A DNA stretch of 64,000 bases from Hyaloscypha bicolor E (taxonomy: Eukaryota; Ascomycota; Leotiomycetes; Helotiales; Hyaloscyphaceae): the NCBI RefSeq assembly GCF_002865645.1, contig NW_020194684.1, positions 5,867,952 through 5,931,951 of the forward strand. Reading direction: 5' to 3'. Position 1 is the stretch's first letter; each line of letters opens with the position of its first letter. The translations under genes were made by a program, and so were the position numbers. Shown here in pieces: positions 32,481-46,600 of the stretch. The notes beneath the pieces were generated by a model. That model searched no databases. It saw only the letters and a program-made list of their open reading frames with translations, and was not told where the DNA came from.

Positions 32481-33425
32481 GCAGCAGAACACGGGTGGTA
32501 AAGCGAAAGAGAAGCATGAACAGTGACACGGCCTCGACTACGAGTGGGGAAACGACGAGGACGAGAGGGACAACCGCATCTGCCACATCCTTTCAAAACC
32601 GGCCCATCTTGTACCCAACGCCGCCATCAACTCGCCAGCGCTCCCCCAGCCCGACGCGCAAAGTACTGAGTCAATTAAATTGGCAACACCGTCGTTGCGA
32701 GTCTGCCAGCCTGATGTCAGACTGGAACAGCCGCCTGCGGTGAGGTGGCTAAGAAGCATGCTCATAATGAGGTTATCGAGTGAAGTAATTCCTCGCAGTC
32801 TCGAGATATGTATTTTCTTTCAATTCTTCCTATTCATTACTAATCCGGTGCAGACTCGACTCCAAGCCGCAGATCCCGACCAGGCCGAAGGATTCGAATC
32901 ATTCGGAGCATATAGCCAACTCTTCGAAGATCTAACGGTTATACACCCAACCTCATATACTAATACCCTCTGGCAAGTAACAGACAAGATATATAATAAA
33001 GCTTGCCGCTACTATAATAATTACCTTAACGAGAGTGTATGAATAAAAGTCGTAAATAACATTCTCGAATCTATAGAGCTTGGCCAAGATTCCTCTATAC
33101 TATATATTCATAGTATCCAGATATAATCCATTAACCCTGCCTTCCTTTTCCAGTATGTATTCCAGTTCTTTGCAAAGAAAGCGGACCTTATACTTGCCTT
33201 CTCCTCTAACTACCCGATTATTGCAGCGGCTATCGAGCCTGTCTATAGAGTAAACCCAGGTATAGCTCTTAGCCAGATAACGGACGCTTATATAAGTATA
33301 GTGCCGCTAGTTTGCTATCTAGAGATTAAAGAATAGGGAGGGAATTATAATAAGGCAATTATATAGCTGGGAATTTGGTATACTACAGAATTAGAGCGGC
33401 TGTATAGGTTATAAACACTTGGTAG
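32481..33425 (+). pseudogene. PD-(D/E)XK nuclease-like protein, RIP-stopped
   Basis: The N-terminal part reads KRKRSMNSDTASTTSGETTR and SPTRKVLSQL, the Ser/Thr/Arg-rich start common in this fungal family; one base shift follows, then LATPSLRVCQPDV. After a likely intron ending GGTGCAG (32853) comes TRLQAADPDQAEGFESFGAYS. From 32940 one frame continues through TGA, TAA, TAG, TAG to KADLILAFSSNYP, IVPLVCYLEIKE, GGNYNKAII, LGIWYTTELERL. LEIK is the catalytic E-x-K strand of the fold. Each internal stop is one C-to-T or G-to-A step from CAA, CAG or TGG (ESV-stop-IKVV, KE-stop-GGNYN, II-stop-LGIW). The family resembles predicted effector-like nucleases in fungi; the biological role is unknown. Confidence 0.75.
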
Positions 33426-36400
33426 AAATAATAGCAGAAGAGATCTTGGAAGAAAGGAAGAGTTGCCTCTATTTTTGGGCTAGATAATTATAGGTTATAA
33501 TTAGAAATTTCATATTTTATAAAAGGATAAGAGTGGGAATATAGTAAGTTCCTTTTTTTTTCTGCTCTATATTCCTGCTATTCTTTTATATAGACTATAG
33601 ATTGTTTATATACTTCTTACGGAAATATTCCATATAGTAATATTAAATTAAGAAGTACTTTCTTAGCCTTACCTTATTATCTACTAATATTATATATTTC
33701 ACAATTTCATTAAACCTAATAGTCTTAAGGATATTACTCTATTTCAAAACCATTATTACCTACTCTTCTTACTCTCTTAAATATTTCTCTATATTAGTTA
33801 TTGACTTTTCTTTTATTATTATCCCATTACATTCTGTAAATATAAATAGTCGGATATATTAAATTAATACCTCTTGCCTCGGGGCCTTAATAGTATTATT
33901 TGGTCCGGATATATTATAGTTATATAGCTTAGGTATAGGAAATAAGCGGCATTCTACTATATCCCCTAAAAATACCGACTGGGCCTCAAGTATAGGAAAT
34001 AATCGGCATCTATCTAATAGTTCGGACTATTGCCCTAAAGTATTAGTTAAGGCTATACTTGAAATGTTTATATCTTATAACTCTATAGCCGGGAATAATT
34101 AGGGTTTATCTTCTCTATCCGTTAGTTCAGGTTCAGGAAATAACTACTACTTATCTCACAAGCCTCTATCTCGGAACTCGATCTTATAGAAGGACTAGCG
34201 GCCTGAATTAACTATTAAGGCCGGGCTTCAAATATCTATATCTTATAAGGTAGCTATAGGAGATAATCAGTATTCGTTATCCTTATTCCTTAATTCTGGT
34301 ACCGGAAATAACTAATAGTTATCCGATATACTTGCCAAGCTATATTTCTTCTAGTTCTATAGCTTATTACCTTCGCCTTCCGAGTTACCCTTATCTATGG
34401 CCGGGAGGCTGAACTAGCTCTAATACCTTTCTATTCTCTATAATAATTCCGAGCTTGCCCTTAGTTAGGGCAATATTACTAGTATATATTCAGATAATTT
34501 TAATAATTAAGGAGATACTACTAACTTATATAAAAAAACTATTAGTAAGGTCTCTAGCTTACTATCTAACAAATGCCGTTTATTTAGAAGTTACTGCCAT
34601 ATCGGGTCTATAAGGCAATATAAGTTCTGGTAATATATATTTTAGAGGCACTACTAGCTTAGAGAGAGTAGTTAATACAGCTAATAAAGCAAAGTCTTGG
34701 CTACCAGGTACCCAGCTAAAGAATATATTAAATAGGTTCCGCTAGACAAATATAACGGACAGGTTAAGACCAGATCCGGTATAGATCTAATAGAGGTTTA
34801 GTAGGAAGAGTTATATTCAAAACTATTTATATATATTTATATATAGTATACTACTTCTCTATTTAATAATCTTATTATTATTATTTTCTAAAGGCTCGGG
34901 AATTTCTACTATTAGGTCTTTAACCTCTCTTAACCTATCCTCTATCTTCTTTATTCCGAAACCGAGTAAGCGAGTATACCTTAAAAACTAAGCTTTATAA
35001 GCAGGGTTCTCTAACCCAGATATAACCCTAATAGGATAATTAGAGTTCTATTTTCGCTTTTTGAAGCCTTGCTCTATAAGCGAAATATACTTGCTAAGGT
35101 TTGGGAACTACCGGAATATAGTAAGAAATACCTATATAAAATAAACCGAGCAGCTATATCTAGCTGCTTAAGGGTAATATCCCTGAACTTCTTTTCTCGA
35201 AATTTCTTTACGGTTATTTCAGATACTATTTAGTAAGTATATATGGCCTTATAGGTTAACTTTGGTCTTTTATTAAGGAAAAGGGTCTAGAAAATATTTG
35301 CTTCTATATAAAAATAGATATAGTTCTTATAGAAAGCCTTAATTATTAGAATAAAAACTTTAAGATATAAGTATACTTACTTAATTAAGTTTCTCTTTGC
35401 CCTATTTTTCACTTCGGGAAAGAGACCGCTTTGGTTAGATAGATAATCTATATACTAATTAATATAATAGTAGTCTATAATACTAGTAGAAGGGGCTTGC
35501 AAATACAGATTTTTAATAATCTAAATATCTAAAGTCTTTCGGATATCTGGTTCTTCTAATATTACTATATTCTATATAGTATAAATATACCCTAAATAAT
35601 AGATTATTTCTTTATTATAATATATAATAAAATCTTTATAGATACTACTAAGGTAAAGGTTATTCTATAGCCCAGAAAAGGAAAGGAAACTATCTAGTAT
35701 ATTTACTAGATCTTTATAGCTAAGTAGTCGAGATAAGAGGCCCTGCTTATTCGGATTCAGCTATATTATCCAGGCCTCTATATTTTCTTCTTTAAATAAG
35801 AAATTATAATACCGGATCTTCTAATATATTTTACTATTAAAAGCTTAATACAAATAGTTGAGTTATTTAGATTACTTTCTTAAAAATACTAATTTAAGAA
35901 AGTCTTTATCTCACTTAGTACTAGATACAGAATTAGGTAATTAGCTCTATACTTATAATTCGATTCAAAAGAATACAGCTTTATTATTTACTAATAATTA
36001 CTCTTATTATAATAATACTTGGCAGCTTTTAGCCTATATTATTTATTAAAATAATATATTACTATATCTGCCATATTTAGCTTGAAATAGCTTGCTTCGG
36101 ATAAGAGAAATACTTAAAGATTATCTCTAGATAATTGAGAGGCCTAAAGTATATAATCTAGCTCTAGTAGATCTATATAAGCCGAAATACGGCTTTATAG
36201 ATTATATTATAAGTAGCCAGTACTATTTCTAAATAATTGCTTTACCTTAGTAATATAAGAAACTTCCTTCCTTAATATCTTATAAAATATAAGAGAGAAA
36301 ATATTTATTCGAACTCTTCTAACTAAATATTTATTAAATACTAAATAATATTTATATTCTTTATTATCTATTACTATTAATATAACAAATAAATATGCCT

Positions 36401-36884
36401 CTTCTATATCTAATTTATTAAAACTAAATAGTAAAGTTATATCTAGTAGATTTGAATTATACCGGATTACTAGTAATTTTTATACTAATAAAATAAGACC
36501 TAAACCAGAAATTATATAGCTAAAATAAAGATTTATAAAAGGGATTTCAAGAATTAAAAACAATACCCTAGTAATCTACTAGCTAATTAACGAAAATAAT
36601 TGGGTAGTTTATAGACTTAATAAAGTTCTATAAGGAAGATACTTCCGACTATTTAATATTCTTTAGTATATTTTATAAATTTTAGCCCGGCCTGCTTTAG
36701 CCCATATTATTTATTATAGCCTAAACTATATTTAGCTAATATATATAAAAGGTAATATAAAGAATAGAAAGTATAGATTCAAGATTCTAAGTAAATATAT
36801 AAGATATATAATATAGATTAAGATTAGTCTAATTTAGGAATTCTTGCCTAGGCTAGTTTATAAAGACTGGCTTTGGCCTATATA

Positions 36885-37240
36885 ATAGTTTAATATATAC
36901 TAGTTTGAGGCTATAATAGTTTGGTATATACTGGGTTTAGTATATAGTAAGTTTAGTATATAGTAGTTATAATATATAAATAAATTAGTAAATACTAGCT
37001 ATAATATATAATAATTTAGTATATAATAGTTTACTATATAATAATTTAGTATATAATAGTTTAGTATATAATAATTTAGTATATAATAGTTTAGTATATA
37101 GATAGGTTAGTATATAATAGTTTAATATATAATAGTTTAGTATATAATAGTTTAGTATATAATAATTTAGTATATAATAGTTTAGTATATAATAGTTTAG
37201 TATATACGGGTATAGTATATACTTGGGGTTAGTAGATACT
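36885..37240. repeat. 15 bp minisatellite (TATATAATAGTTTAG)
   Basis: Around 15-20 tandem units of TATATAATAGTTTAG with TAATTT and GGTTT variants. On the minus strand it encodes (YILNY)n over 36985-37251, which explains the 88-codon ORF there; it is not a gene. Confidence 0.85.
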
Positions 37241-39425
37241 AGGTAATACAAGTTTGGCGGCCGGTTTGAATTAGGCTAGCTATAGTATATACTAGTTTTA
37301 GTCTATAGCTTACCTCTATTCCAAATATTTAATTATTAAATTTTCAGATAGAAGTTTCAAGATTTTGGGTATTTACTTCTATATATTTCTTATTAGAATA
37401 AGGAATTAACTCATATAATAGATCTACTAGTAAGAATTAGACTCGTAGTACTATAGTTAGTTAGCTTCTATATCCAAGGCTATTATATAGATTTTATCTT
37501 TACTATAATTCAAATCTAATATTAAATATCTGAAATATAATATAAAAGGCTTATTAGTTCGAGAATCCAAAATCTTTATCTAAACCTATATAATACTATC
37601 TTTTCTCTTCTCTTTTTGGCTTATAGAGGTACTATATTTCTCTCTTATAACTTTTTATATTAATAAGAAACTCTTTAGAGATAGTTTCACTTTTTAGCCT
37701 CTAAATTAATTTTTATAAGACTTTATATTATACGAATTAATAAAATAGAATATATCTTTTCTATTTTAGCTATTATTAAATAGTATTATTACTCTAGAAA
37801 CTGAGGTTAAAGTTTAACTAATATTTCTATCTAGTACTACTACTAACTTTTCTTATATTCTTCTAACTTTCCTACTTATAGATTCTCTAATTAAGCTCGA
37901 TACTATTTCTAAACCCGATATATCTGGTTAGTTTCTTTAGTAAGTATATACTTACTCTAAAGAATATCTATTTCGGATTACTTTCCCTATAAATAGACTT
38001 TTGAGAAATAGTATTCCTATATATAAAAAAGGCTCTAATATTAGACTCTCTCGAAATACTAGAAGGCTTTCGGATAAAAGACTTATAGAATAAAAAGTAC
38101 GAGATTATACTAATAAAGAAGTAGAAAAACCGGGGCAGTAAATACTATCTAATATATAATAAAGTAATTAAGGACTTCATTTCATATAAAACCAAAAACA
38201 ATTCCTTTAACTTATTAGGATCTACTTATATATGATTTCTGTTATAGAAGTTATTAAGGGATATATAATTCTATATATATACTAAGTATAGCTAAGTAAT
38301 AGCCTAATATATTAGTAGTAATAGTACTATTTCCTATACTCATATATTAATAAAAGAGGCAAAGGTATATAAAAGATATATAAAAGTATTAGTATTAGTT
38401 ATACTAGTATTTAAGTCTAATAAAAGATATTAGTATTAAATCTATTATTTTTCTATTTATTTAATATAGCAAATAAGCCTTTTTTTATAAATAATAAGAA
38501 TAATATACTTTCTAAGCTATAAATAAAATAATAAGTCTTGAATTCTTCTCTATTTTCTTTTATTAGAGATTAGTATTTCGGGTATTAATATTACTAAATA
38601 ATTTAACTAATATCTAGTCCAAAAAATATAGCTAACTATTTTATACTAATATTTAGAACATTTTATAAGTATTTAGATCCTAGCTATAGTTAGGTACTTT
38701 CTTTTACTTATAATTAAATATTATTTCTAGTACTTCGAAATTAGAATCCGGATACTATAATCCAAAAATAAGTACTTAGCTTAAAAGTTGCCTCTATTAA
38801 TAATTCTTACCGGTCCCAAATATAGGTAGGTATAGCTATAAAATCTTAAGGAAAGACTAATTAGATTAGCTATAAAAATGCGGCTTATAGGGCTTATTAT
38901 TAGAAATTAATAATTAATAATTAGAAACTAGAATTTAGGATCTATTTCTATATCCTATATTTCTTATTCCTTATTTATTTATATAATATTCAGGCTCCTT
39001 TAACTATATCTTACTTACTAATAAGTAAGAAATATCTTATAAAACTAACTAATTATAGTTTATTATTTTACTAGGCAAAAGTATAATAGCCTAAAAAGAA
39101 AGTATTTCCGCTTTCCTTATTTCAAAAAGCTTTTTACTAATATATAATAACTTTATCTTTAGATAATTCTTTAATATTTTATAATAATACTTTATATAGA
39201 ATATATAAATATAATAATATAGTCTATAAACTCTTTCTAGATTTATCTAATATAAAAGCTAAATCCTTAGATACCCTAGTACTTATAATAAGGTTACTAA
39301 GCCCGAAAGAGAAATATAATCTCCCGAGTAAAAGTAATAAGAATTTACTAAGTAAAGCTATAAAGGCTTTCTACTATTAAGTTATAAATATAACTAATAA
39401 GTTATATACTAAATATAGTTCAGAT

Positions 39426-39950
39426 TTGTCTAGAGCCTTCTTTTTTACTCTTTTAGCCCTATATATATTACTGACTGAGGATTTTGCCTGCTTCTATATA
39501 GGTATTTATTATACTTTAATCTCTTTCCCTAATACCTCTTTTATTAGTAATATAGAATTTTTTTATATAGATTCAAATAAGAAAGAAGAAACTAGAAAGC
39601 TAATAAAGGAGATCTAGTATTAAGAGAAAAAGCTCGAGAGATTTATAATAAGTAATAGAGATACTCTAATTCGGCTTATTAATAATTATTAGAAATAGTT
39701 TATTACTAGTCTAAAGATATAAGAATTTCAGGGCAATTCTTTTAGTAATAATAAGCGGATATAGCAAGTCTATTATTATTATAAGCTCCGAAGGCTTAGA
39801 TAAGAAATAGAGCTATATTAGTTATAGTAGGTACTATTATTATTAGAAACCTATATTATTTCCAGAAATATTTAATAGAGAATAGCTATTATTCTTTAGA
39901 TACTTCAAATTACCGATTTTATTATATCTATTTAGTATATATATATATTA
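39426..39950 (+). pseudogene. RIP-stopped relic ORF, family unknown
   Basis: After 64 open codons ending KKEETRKLIKEI, the frame continues with only TAG/TAA stops: EKKLERFIISNRDTLIRLIN, KLRRLR, VLLLLETYIISRNI. This looks like an alpha-helical charged protein once encoded on the plus strand. No family recognised; it may be part of an older element. Confidence 0.35.
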
Positions 39951-40319
39951 CTAGCTTTAGCTTATTTACTATAAATATATCTAATATTAAGATAGCTTTT
40001 AGGGAAGATCTCTAATATACTATTTACTAGATAATCTTTATTAATACCTTAGGTCTTAATACTATTCTTATCTATAGTAAAGCTATTATAAATCTCGTAT
40101 ATATAAGCCCTATAGTAACTAGCTCTCTTTACTAACTCTATATAGATATAAGATATTAGAGAATAATAATAATAATCTCGATTAGCTAGCTATTCAAATT
40201 AGGTAATACTATATAATAGATTTCTGAGCTTTCTATAGTATCTTTAATATAGTAATAGCTAATCTCCTATAGTACTTCCAAGAATTCTCTTAATATATTC
40301 GAACTAATAGTAAAGATCC

Positions 40320-40324
40320 AGACT
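40320..40324. repeat. Target site duplication AGACT (left)
   Basis: AGACT directly precedes the left LTR and is repeated exactly at 47318-47322 after the right LTR; 5 bp is usual for Ty3/Gypsy integrases. Confidence 0.85.
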
Positions 40325-40627
40325 TGTAAGGTACGTAATAGCAGGGTAATATACAAGTAGTTAAGGTAAGTAAGCTATAGAGTAACGCTTGCAAGTATAA
40401 CTAATTCCAAGAATTAATTCCAATAAGAGACTAATTAATGCCTTTTCCAAAGCTAGGAGCGTCTCCCTATATATTCCCTAGTACTTAGCCAGGCATGCGA
40501 AGCCCTTTACTTAATTAGGAAATCCCATATAATCTATATAATTCCGATTATAAGCTATACCCAAAATAGGAAACTAGATCTATAATATCTAATACCTATT
40601 TATATACTATTATATATACCTATTACA
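40325..40627 (-). repeat. Left LTR (3' LTR of the element), heavily RIPed
   Basis: 303 bp. Compared with the right LTR it shows many extra transitions, for example AATCTATATAATTCCGATTATAAGC where the right LTR has GATCCATATGATTCCGATCGCAAGC. Confidence 0.9.
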
Positions 40628-43600
40628 TTAATCCCTCCTCTGGGCCCTTATTCCCAAGAGGCCTGGGAAAACTGCAAATAGCTTTATAAATATCCCCCTA
40701 AAACTTTCCTGGCCACTGGCTTTCCCCAAAGACTCCCTATAATTATCCTATTATTATACCAGGTAATAGAGTTAAGGATATAGTTTACTAACCCTTCCTA
40801 GCTAGTTCGCAAATTGCCTCTAGCAATTCCCCCTTATAAAGGTAATACGAATATAATATATACTATCGGATATAAAGCTTATCCGATCTCCTAATTAGTT
40901 CGTAAATCCTAACTTAGCCTCTATTCGCGAATAAATTATTACTCTATAGGCCTAAGAGCTTGGAAAAGTTAATCTAATCTTCTGGTTTATTCGTAAATCC
41001 CTTTTTTGGAATTTTCTAGGTATTCCTAGTATAGAGCCGGTTCCAAATTTGTAATTACTATTCGGGGAGAGGATATTATAAAAAGGCCTCCCTTTTCCTA
41101 CTAACTAACCTTCCTTTTCCTTAACCATAATACTATATCTAGCTCCTCCTTATTCCTTGCCTTCCTTCTTTAAGCCTTCTTTAAGCTCTTTTAAGCTCCT
41201 TTAAGCCTTATTTAAGCTTTATTTAAGTCCTCTTCTAATTTCCTCTTCTACTTCTTTATTTATTAAGATAAATACTTCTCTTAGTACTCATTAGCCTATT
41301 ACTACCCGTTTGGCTAATACTCCTATATCCTTGATTTGCTCTTACTATCTTTAATATTTCAAGAATATTACCAAGTTTCCCGATCTTACTTATATTAAGA
41401 GTAATAATTACTCGGTATATAATTACTACCGCTCTAAGAACAAGAAATATAATCCTATAAGTTATAAATTCCTTCTTTTATTCCTTATTCTAATACTATC
41501 CAAGGTTTCTTAAATATATATAATATGATTAAATCGCCTTCTTTAAGCCATTAATATATATAAGCGTCTTCCCTATCCTTTACCCGAAAGAGAGAAGGCT
41601 ATTACTGCCCTTCTTCTATACTAAACTATATATACTTCTCGTATTAAAGCTATTATTTGAGGCTAACGGATTTCCCTAATAATCCAAGGAATAGGTCAAG
41701 TAATTCTTACTAGCTTAGTACAAGTATAAAGTACTCTTAATAGTATGGTTAATATTCTTTAGTATTAAGTAAGCTTACTTCTTTCTTATTTCTTACTAAT
41801 AGCTAATAGCTTTATAGGCCAATTTACTACTTATTTCTCGAGAGAATCCTAATAAGGATAATAATAAGAATAGTAGAAAGTAGTTACAAGAGTAGGATAT
41901 TTATAGGGTACAGAAATTAGAGTTTTTAATAATTTTTATATGGTTTTTCCAAGAATAAATATATGGTTTTTTAATAGTTTCCTAATAAAAGCATTTATCT
42001 TTTATACCTCCGTTTAGCTAATAGTATTATAATATTACTCTTTTCTAAGTATTCTTATAATTCTTGAGCTATATTCTTTAGATTACTTAGTAGTTTCTAT
42101 ATATTATTCGCCGGTAAGTAGCCTTTCTAATAAATAAGATACTTTCTTCTTTTTCTATCTTCCCTATAAGCTATAATAGATTCTATCTCGAATTCCTCTT
42201 TGCCCTTAATCTCGACTAGCTCTGGTTCTACTATAATACTAGCTTGCGGGTACTATGGTTTTAAGAGGGAAACGTGGAAAATATTATAGATCTAATATAA
42301 TAGTAGTAATTCCAAGTAATATACCTATTTATATATTCCTATAACTTCTAGAACTTTAAAGAGGCCGAGATATCTATCTACTAGCTTTATACTAGGTTAT
42401 AGCTATTAAATATTCTTTATATAAAGTATGACTTTATTATATATCTTGAACTCCTTATTAATATATTTCTTATTATAGTACTTTTTCTATATATCTACTA
42501 CTTTTTACTATTATTTCTCTAGTACCTCCCGTTCTACTTAAATTCTTTATACTCTTTCCTATATTACCGGTACCTTTCTTTCTAAAATATTATTCTTAAT
42601 ATATAGTTTAATACTAGAATAAAATCCGTATAAGGTATAGAATAGGGATATTCCTATTATTAAATATATAGAGTTATTATATATGAATTCTATAAGAGTA
42701 AGCTTTATTACCCAGTTATCCTACTAGTAGCTAGTATAATACCTTAAGTATTATTCTAGAGTTTGGTTTAGATTCTCTATTTATCTATTAGTTTATAGGT
42801 AGAATACTATACTTAGCTATTATTAAACCTTTAAGTAGAAATACAAACTTAACTAGAACTTGCTTATAAAGACAGATCCTCTATTAGAGATTATGCCTAT
42901 AGGTATACCGAAGTCTTTAATAATATAGTATATAAATAGCTCCGCTAGCTCAGGAGCCGAGATCTTCTTAATAATCGGAATATATTATACTATTTTCGTA
43001 TATCTATTAATAATAATAAGTATAGAATTATATACTTTATTATAAAACCTAGAAAGGGGCAGCCCTATAATAAAATCTATAGTAATTTCTTACTATGGCT
43101 TAAAGGAAAGAGGAAATAAACTAAATATATTATATAGTAGATATCTCTTTACCTTAGTCCATTAATATATAAAACAAGTTCTAATATAGTCTTTTATATT
43201 CTTTCTTATATTTTACTAGAAGTACTTTCTCTAGAGAATCTCTAGTATCTTACTAGTACTAAAATACCTATCTATAGGATTATTATAATTAGCTTATAGT
43301 AATTCTTCTTTAAAAGCCGGCTTATTTAGTATATAGATAGTGCCCTAATATCTTAATAACCTAGATATATTAAGTTCCCAAGTCTTAATAGCTCTAGTAA
43401 AGGTTCCCTTTGAGAACTATTCGTATTACCGGTATTATACTAATAGATTAAGCCTTTAGTACTATAATAGTAATTCAAGTAATATCTCTCTGCTTTCCTT
43501 ATATACTATTTCGGACCTAGCTATTTATATAGCTAGAATCCATAGTATATACTATTTATAACTAGCTATACTAGTAATAGATTTAAGTAGTAATATCTCT

Positions 43601-46600
43601 AGTACTATTCTATTACTAAAATAGACTTCCTCTTTAGAATTCCTTAGTATCTCGCTAATTAAGAAATACCTACCTCCTCTTTCCTGGGCCTTATATTATA
43701 GTATTACAGGAATAATATAGTGTCCTATTACTATTATTTATAGGGTTCTCTATTTTATATTCTATAGCTTATTATAAAGTATAAATAGTAAAGTATCTTT
43801 ATTTATACCTACTATAAAGTCTGGCTTCCTTAATAGCTTATTAGCGGGATTACTATACCCCGGCCAGTATTCTAAGACGAAGTTAAAAGCAGCTAGCTCC
43901 TTTACCTATTTTATCTATTAACTATTTAGTTTTCTCTTAGTTATAAAGTATTTCAAGTTATTATAATCTATCTTAATAATAATAATATACCGGGTATATA
44001 CTAGGTAATACTACTAAGTATAAAATACTAGAATAATAGCTAAAAGTTTAGAGTTATATATCTTATACCTATTCTTAATTATAGTTATCTTTTTTAAATA
44101 GAAAGTAATAGGATACTACCTGGCTTCTGCCCTCTTACTAAAAAGCTAGGAAATTATACCTATAACTATAAATCCTGAAGTATCCGTTTCTATATAAATC
44201 TTTAAAGCTAGATCAAAATAATAAAGAATTAGTACTATTATAAATATAATTTATAGCTTCCTAAAAGCCTTATCTGCCTTATCTATCTAGCTAAACTAAT
44301 ATAGTAGTTTTCCGCTAGTTTTTAGTAAATTAGTTAATCCTTTTACTACCCTAAAGTATTTATAAATAAACCTCTAGTAAAAGTTAGTAAAACCCAGAAA
44401 TACTTGGATTTCTCGGATATTATTCTTTAGGGCTAGCTATTTCCTAATAGCTATAACCTGGCTAGCCTCTATTTCTATATTATCTAGGCTAATTACAAAT
44501 CCCAGGAACTTTACTTTCTTTATATTAAACTCGTATTTTACTAAGTTTATAAAGAGCTAGTATTACTATAACTGCTCGAATATATATTAGACTACCATTA
44601 TATACTATTCTGGGTTCTCTAAATAAATTAAAATATTATCTAGATAGATTATATAAATAATATTTATAAGGCTTACTAGTATATAGTTAATATATACCTG
44701 GAATATTACCGAAGTATTAGATAATCTAAAGGATATAATATAGTATTCAAAATATCTATAGTATATTCGGAATACTATCTTTTACTTATTGCCCTCTTAT
44801 ATTCGTAACTAATAGTAAGTATTTTTTAAATCTAGCTTTATATATACCTTTGCTCCATAAAGCCTATTTATTATCTTACTAATAAGTAGTAATAGTATTC
44901 GGTTCTTAATAGTAATCCTATTTAGACCCCGGTAATTAATATATAGATATAGGCTGCCTCTTTTCTTTAGAATAAATATAATTAGGGCACTAGCTAGGCT
45001 AGTAGAATAATGGATCTACTTCTTCTCTAAGCTAGTATTAAGATATTCCTAAAGAACTTTAAGCTCCCTTTCTAATAAAGTATATATAGGACTATATAGT
45101 AGTTAAGATCCTGGTTCCAGATCTATATAATACTCTATTATATAGTAATTGGGTAGTATATTTATAGCCTCTATAAAGAATATTCGGAGAAAGTCCCGAT
45201 ATTTCCTGGGAAGTATAGCTATCCCGTTTATAGTAATAGTAATAATTCTTTAGCTATCTGTTATAGGATAGGCGGTTAATAGAAAAACATATGTTTTATA
45301 CTTTACTACTTTAGTAAACTTCCTAGTATTTAGAACTTTAATCTTCTATAGTTAAATCTGGTATCTTTATATTACCTTCCTAAAGGAAATTAGGAGATTA
45401 ACCTAATAAAGCTATGGGAATCCAAGTATTATATTAATATAGTTCAGATTAAAATTATATAATATAAAGTATATATTGGCCTTTCTTTAGTTCCCTAGTA
45501 TATCCTTAGTAGTAATCCCAAGAATATAATCTCTATATAAATAAATCCTTCTTCTCTCTAATAAGGATAAGGGAGTTACCTTTAATATTAACGGAATACC
45601 TATATCTAAGGCTAACCTTCTCTTTATATAATTAGCCTTTATACCCGAGTTAACTAATACTCTAATTCTTTACTTACCTTTCCTTATCTTAATAGTAACC
45701 TCAATTACTATTCTCGTTTTAGGGGCCTTGCCCTCCATAATATAAACGAGTATAACTACTATAGGGCGTACCCGTTTCCCGGCTTCTTTGGTTCTAGGTA
45801 TTTATATATCTTATAACTAGACTTATTATAGTTATAGCAAGTCGGTTTTCCCCGATTTAGGCAGGTAGTAGTATAATAACTCTTCTTCTAGTAGGTAAAG
45901 CAAGTTATATCTGGTCTTATAGATCCCGATACGGGTACTATATTAGACTCCGTTATTATACTTTCGCTATTCCGGTTATATGAATCTCGTAATAGGGATA
46001 TACTTCTTTTCCGTTTCCCTTTATTATTTCCTCTTTTCTTTCTCTAATTTCTTTTCTTTTATTAACCTGTCGGCTTATTATTACGTTCCTATTAAGCAGA
46101 CTAGTTCAAGTTATTCTCGACCCTTATGGCCGCAGAAATAAGCTTCTCCCTTTCTTATAGAGTATTTCCTTAGTAATTAATCTTATCCCGAATCTCCTGC
46201 CTTAAGCTACTAAATAAGTCGTTCCGCTCTTATAATAAACCCGTATATCCCAAGTTATCCGATAAGCTATCCAAGTAGGATATAAAGCTTTGGATACTCT
46301 GACCTGGCTACTATTTTATATCCTTAAACTTGGCAAGGGCATTATTATTACGGTTCTCCGGATCCAAGATAGAATCCTTTATAAACTCAATAAAGGTCTC
46401 CTAATCCGTAGTATTAACGCCTACTAATTACTCCCTATACTTCCAGATATTCCTGGCTATATTCTTAAAGCAGGAAGTATAATATATAACCTTTACTATA
46501 TCTGTGGCCCAGGTAATCCCGCTATCTTTATACTATTTTAGCTCCGCCTAGTAGAAGAAGTCCTGGGCTTCCTTAATACTCTTCCCCTTATAGGTTAGTA

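Larger units (their letters stand above)
33426..40319. repeat. RIP-degraded repeat block
   Basis: AT-rich, CpA/TpG-poor, no intact gene. On the minus strand, 35130-34800 reads coherently if stops are ignored (LRYTRLLGFGIKKIEDRLRE), a relic of an unidentified protein. Between 33850 and 34420 a GGAAATAA(G/T/C)-(C/T)GGCAT-like word recurs about five times at 60-140 base spacing. The region is the host into which the Gypsy element at 40325 inserted. Confidence 0.75.

Noticed and set aside
36985..37251. 88-codon minus-strand ORF with YILNY repeats
   Set aside because: It is the translation of a 15 bp AT-rich minisatellite; no gene features.
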